Assembly: GCA_017614155.1 (NCBI GenBank)
Contig: JAGACK010000043.1
Coordinates: forward strand, 1-62,352
Reading direction: 5' to 3'
Source of the DNA: Lachnospiraceae bacterium
Lineage (GTDB): Bacteria > Bacillota > Clostridia > Lachnospirales > Lachnospiraceae
Length of the DNA stretch: 62,352 bases
Made by a program: the position numbers and the translations under genes. The notes below the pieces were generated by a model. That model saw only the letters and a list, made by a program, of their open reading frames with translations. It was not told the origin of the DNA and searched no databases. Of the stretch, positions 60,900 through 62,352 are shown piece by piece (position 1 is the stretch's first letter; each line of letters starts with the position of its first letter).

Positions 60900-61910
60900 G
60901 TGTCGGATCTGAAAGAAAAATACATGGTGACAGGGGATGTCCGTCCCGACGATATGCCGAGGATCGAAACAAAAGAGCAGGCAGAGGCCTTTATCGAGGC
61001 GCAGGTAGAGCTTGCCAAAAAGCAGATAGGGGACGGAAATGTGCTCCTGGCGCTTTCGGGCGGAGTCGATTCGTCGGTCGTGGCTGCCCTTCTGATAAAG
61101 GCAGTGGGATCGCAGCTTACCTGTATCCATGTAAATCACGGACTGATGAGAAAGGGAGAGAGCGAGCAGGTCATCGAGGTGTTCAGGGAGCAGCTGAAGG
61201 CGAACCTGATCTATGTGGATGCCGTTGACAGATTTCTCGACAAGCTTGAAGGCGTTTCGGATCCCGAGACAAAGAGAAAGATAATAGGAGCAGAGTTCAT
61301 TGAGGTATTTGACGAGGAAGCAGCGCGTCTTGCGGACATGAGGTTTCTGGGTCAGGGAACAATCTACCCGGATATCCTTGAGAGCAAGGACGGGATAAAG
61401 GCTCACCACAATGTCGGAGGCCTTCCCGAAAGGATGAATATGGAGCTGGTTGAGCCGGTGAAGCTCCTTTTCAAGGATGAGGTCAGGGTAGTCGGTACAG
61501 CGCTCGGACTTCCCGATTCGATGGTGAACCGTCAGCCGTTCCCGGGACCGGGACTCGGTGTCAGATGTCTCGGCGCCATCACAAGGGACAGGCTCGAGGC
61601 GCTCCGTGAGTCAGATGCGATCCTGCGCGAGGAGTTTGAAAAGGCCGGGCTTTCAAAGAAGGTATGGCAGTATTTCACGATAGTGCCGGATCTGAAGGTC
61701 ACGGGAGTGAAGGATGGAAAGAGGGCATACGAGTGGACCTGCATAATAAGAGCGGTCAACACAAAGGATGCCATGACTGCCACGATCGAAAGGCTTGACT
61801 GGGAGTTCCTTGAAAGGATCTCCGCAAGGATCACAAAAGAAGTGAACGGCATCACCAGGGTTCTCTATGATGTCACATCAAAGCCCATGGGAACGATCGA
61901 GATGGAATAA
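60900..61910 (+). CDS. guaA: GMP synthase, ATP-pyrophosphatase subunit/domain only
   Basis: A 336-residue protein that corresponds only to the synthetase and dimerisation domains of GuaA. The pyrophosphatase loop LALSGGVDSSVVAALL, IHVNHGLMRKGESEQVIEVF, QPFPGPGLGVRCLGAITRDR and the final ITRVLYDVTSKPMGTIEME are intact. The ~200-residue N-terminal glutamine amidotransferase domain is missing, and the start (GTG 60900, after AAAAGGAGG) is clear, so this is not a sequence error. It may pair with a separate glutaminase, as in archaea, or use free ammonia. No glutaminase is visible nearby. Confidence 0.93.
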   Translation: MSDLKEKYMVTGDVRPDDMPRIETKEQAEAFIEAQVELAKKQIGDGNVLLALSGGVDSSVVAALLIKAVGSQLTCIHVNHGLMRKGESEQVIEVFREQLKANLIYVDAVDRFLDKLEGVSDPETKRKIIGAEFIEVFDEEAARLADMRFLGQGTIYPDILESKDGIKAHHNVGGLPERMNMELVEPVKLLFKDEVRVVGTALGLPDSMVNRQPFPGPGLGVRCLGAITRDRLEALRESDAILREEFEKAGLSKKVWQYFTIVPDLKVTGVKDGKRAYEWTCIIRAVNTKDAMTATIERLDWEFLERISARITKEVNGITRVLYDVTSKPMGTIEME

Positions 61911-61960
61911 TGTACATATTCTTGGAAATGCTGTATTTATGCGGAACTGAGAACAGTACA

Positions 61961-62018
61961 ATTCTTCCGTGACAATAAAATGACAATATAGACCTGAAAA
62001 AAGTCATTTTGGAAGAAT
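61961..62018 (+). other. Inverted repeat downstream of guaA
   Basis: ATTCTTCC (61961) pairs with GGAAGAAT (62011-62018) and AAAATGAC with GTCATTTT inside. It may be a structured 3' region. The rest of the 442-base stretch after guaA holds a terminator and a promoter, but no gene that I can support. Confidence 0.5.
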
Positions 62019-62048
62019 AATTCAGAGGTTATATACGGTGAATAAATT

Positions 62049-62091
62049 GAGCCGTAGTGAATGTATTTATTACATTTGCTACGGCTCTTTT
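62049..62091 (+). terminator. Rho-independent terminator after guaA
   Basis: GAGCCGTAG (62049-62057) pairs exactly with CTACGGCTC (62079-62087). The inner GAATGTA / TACATT also pairs, followed by TTTTGTCGTTT. Confidence 0.8.
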
Positions 62092-62278
62092 GTCGTTTCC
62101 TTATTTGCTTTTGGGCTTACATTTACGTTTCGTCTTCGGAGATGTTTCCGAATGGGCATCTGCCACAGGAGTTTTGCCGGGCTTTGGAGTTTTCTTTGTA
62201 AGATTACAAAAAACAAAGAGTTAGAAAAACATAAGAAACATGAGATGGAACTATAGAATGATGCACTATAAAACCATC

Positions 62279-62329
62279 TTGACTCACGACTGTCTCACGA
62301 CTAAAATTAAGTCGTGAGTTCCTCGTGAG
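62279..62329 (+). promoter_or_regulatory. Promoter with double inverted operator for a gene beyond the window
   Basis: TTGACT (62279-62284), 17 bases, TAAAAT (62302-62307). ACTCACGAC (62282) and CTCACGAC (62294) face GTCGTGAG (62311) and TCGTGAG (62323), giving two nested inverted pairs across the -35 and -10. An ATG at 62338 may start the next gene. Confidence 0.7.
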
Positions 62330-62352
62330 TTATATTTATGAAAGAGGTGAAA

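Noticed and set aside
62038-62256. Plus-strand frame of 72 codons after guaA
   Set aside because: It starts just before and then reads through the strong terminator hairpin at 62049-62091. A minus-strand tail in the same place is Lys/Pro-rich but lacks any start.

Overview
The window looks like a chromosome segment from a strictly anaerobic, low-to-mid GC Gram-positive of the Lachnospiraceae / Clostridia type. This rests on strong GGAGG ribosome binding sites, pyruvate formate-lyase with its activase, a CIRCE-controlled clpB, minCDE, a YtrA-type GntR/ABC operon, KtrAB and Nif11/NHLM-type peptide export genes. The genus cannot be fixed from the sequence alone.

Layout. 1-3516: the end of a His-rich CobW metallochaperone GTPase, a second CobW-like protein fused to a YcgQ-like domain, an unknown protein and a GH32 family protein, apparently one operon. 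3517-7271: a large foldback sequence, then an autoregulated GntR-ABC-permease operon. 7308-10873: two secreted proteins around a ROK sugar kinase. 10879-16725: clpB, a YvyF-like zinc-ribbon protein and a hybrid histidine kinase. 16735-20146: pflB and pflA. 20152-23253: an AIM24-like protein, a metallo-hydrolase, a DUF898 protein, a small unknown and a flavodoxin. 23260-31238: an accessory island, clearly more A/T-rich in its right half, with small unknowns, three toxin-antitoxin or regulator cassettes separated by copies of a ~100 bp repeat, then five membrane/zinc-ribbon genes (DUF2085, three paralogues and a larger relative). 31323-34746: a secreted SH3 protein, an AlkD-like DNA glycosylase and ktrB/ktrA.

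34855-55196 is the most striking part: a ~20 kb ribosomal peptide (RiPP) cluster, nearly all on the + strand with tiny gaps. It holds seven candidate precursors with double-glycine leaders in three types (Nif11-like; short Trp-rich 'NPC' cores; four-Cys CxxC..CxC cores), a stub of an NHLM secretion protein, a C39-peptidase ABC exporter, its NHLM partner ABC protein, a radical SAM/SPASM enzyme with an N-terminal leader-binding-like region, two STAS + SpoIIE-phosphatase pairs, two GH3-family acyl-adenylating proteins, a CapA-like protein and a heterodimeric ABC exporter. My inference is that precursors are modified by the radical SAM enzyme, cleaved after Gly-Gly by the C39 domain and exported, while membrane phosphatases act on STAS proteins as a partner switch. 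The substrates of the GH3 proteins are unknown.

55203-62352: an alpha/beta hydrolase, a 211 bp foldback element, minC-minD-minE, rarA, a secreted protein, a GMP synthase lacking its amidotransferase domain, and a terminal promoter with a palindromic operator for a gene beyond the window.

Two repeat layers run through the region. A REP-like ~30-40 bp palindrome (core GGACCGTCC, flanked by GGAGACA/TGTCTCC) occurs about a dozen times at gene ends and probably serves as a terminator. Several ~200 bp foldback elements also occur; two are copies of one family whose stems show compensatory changes.
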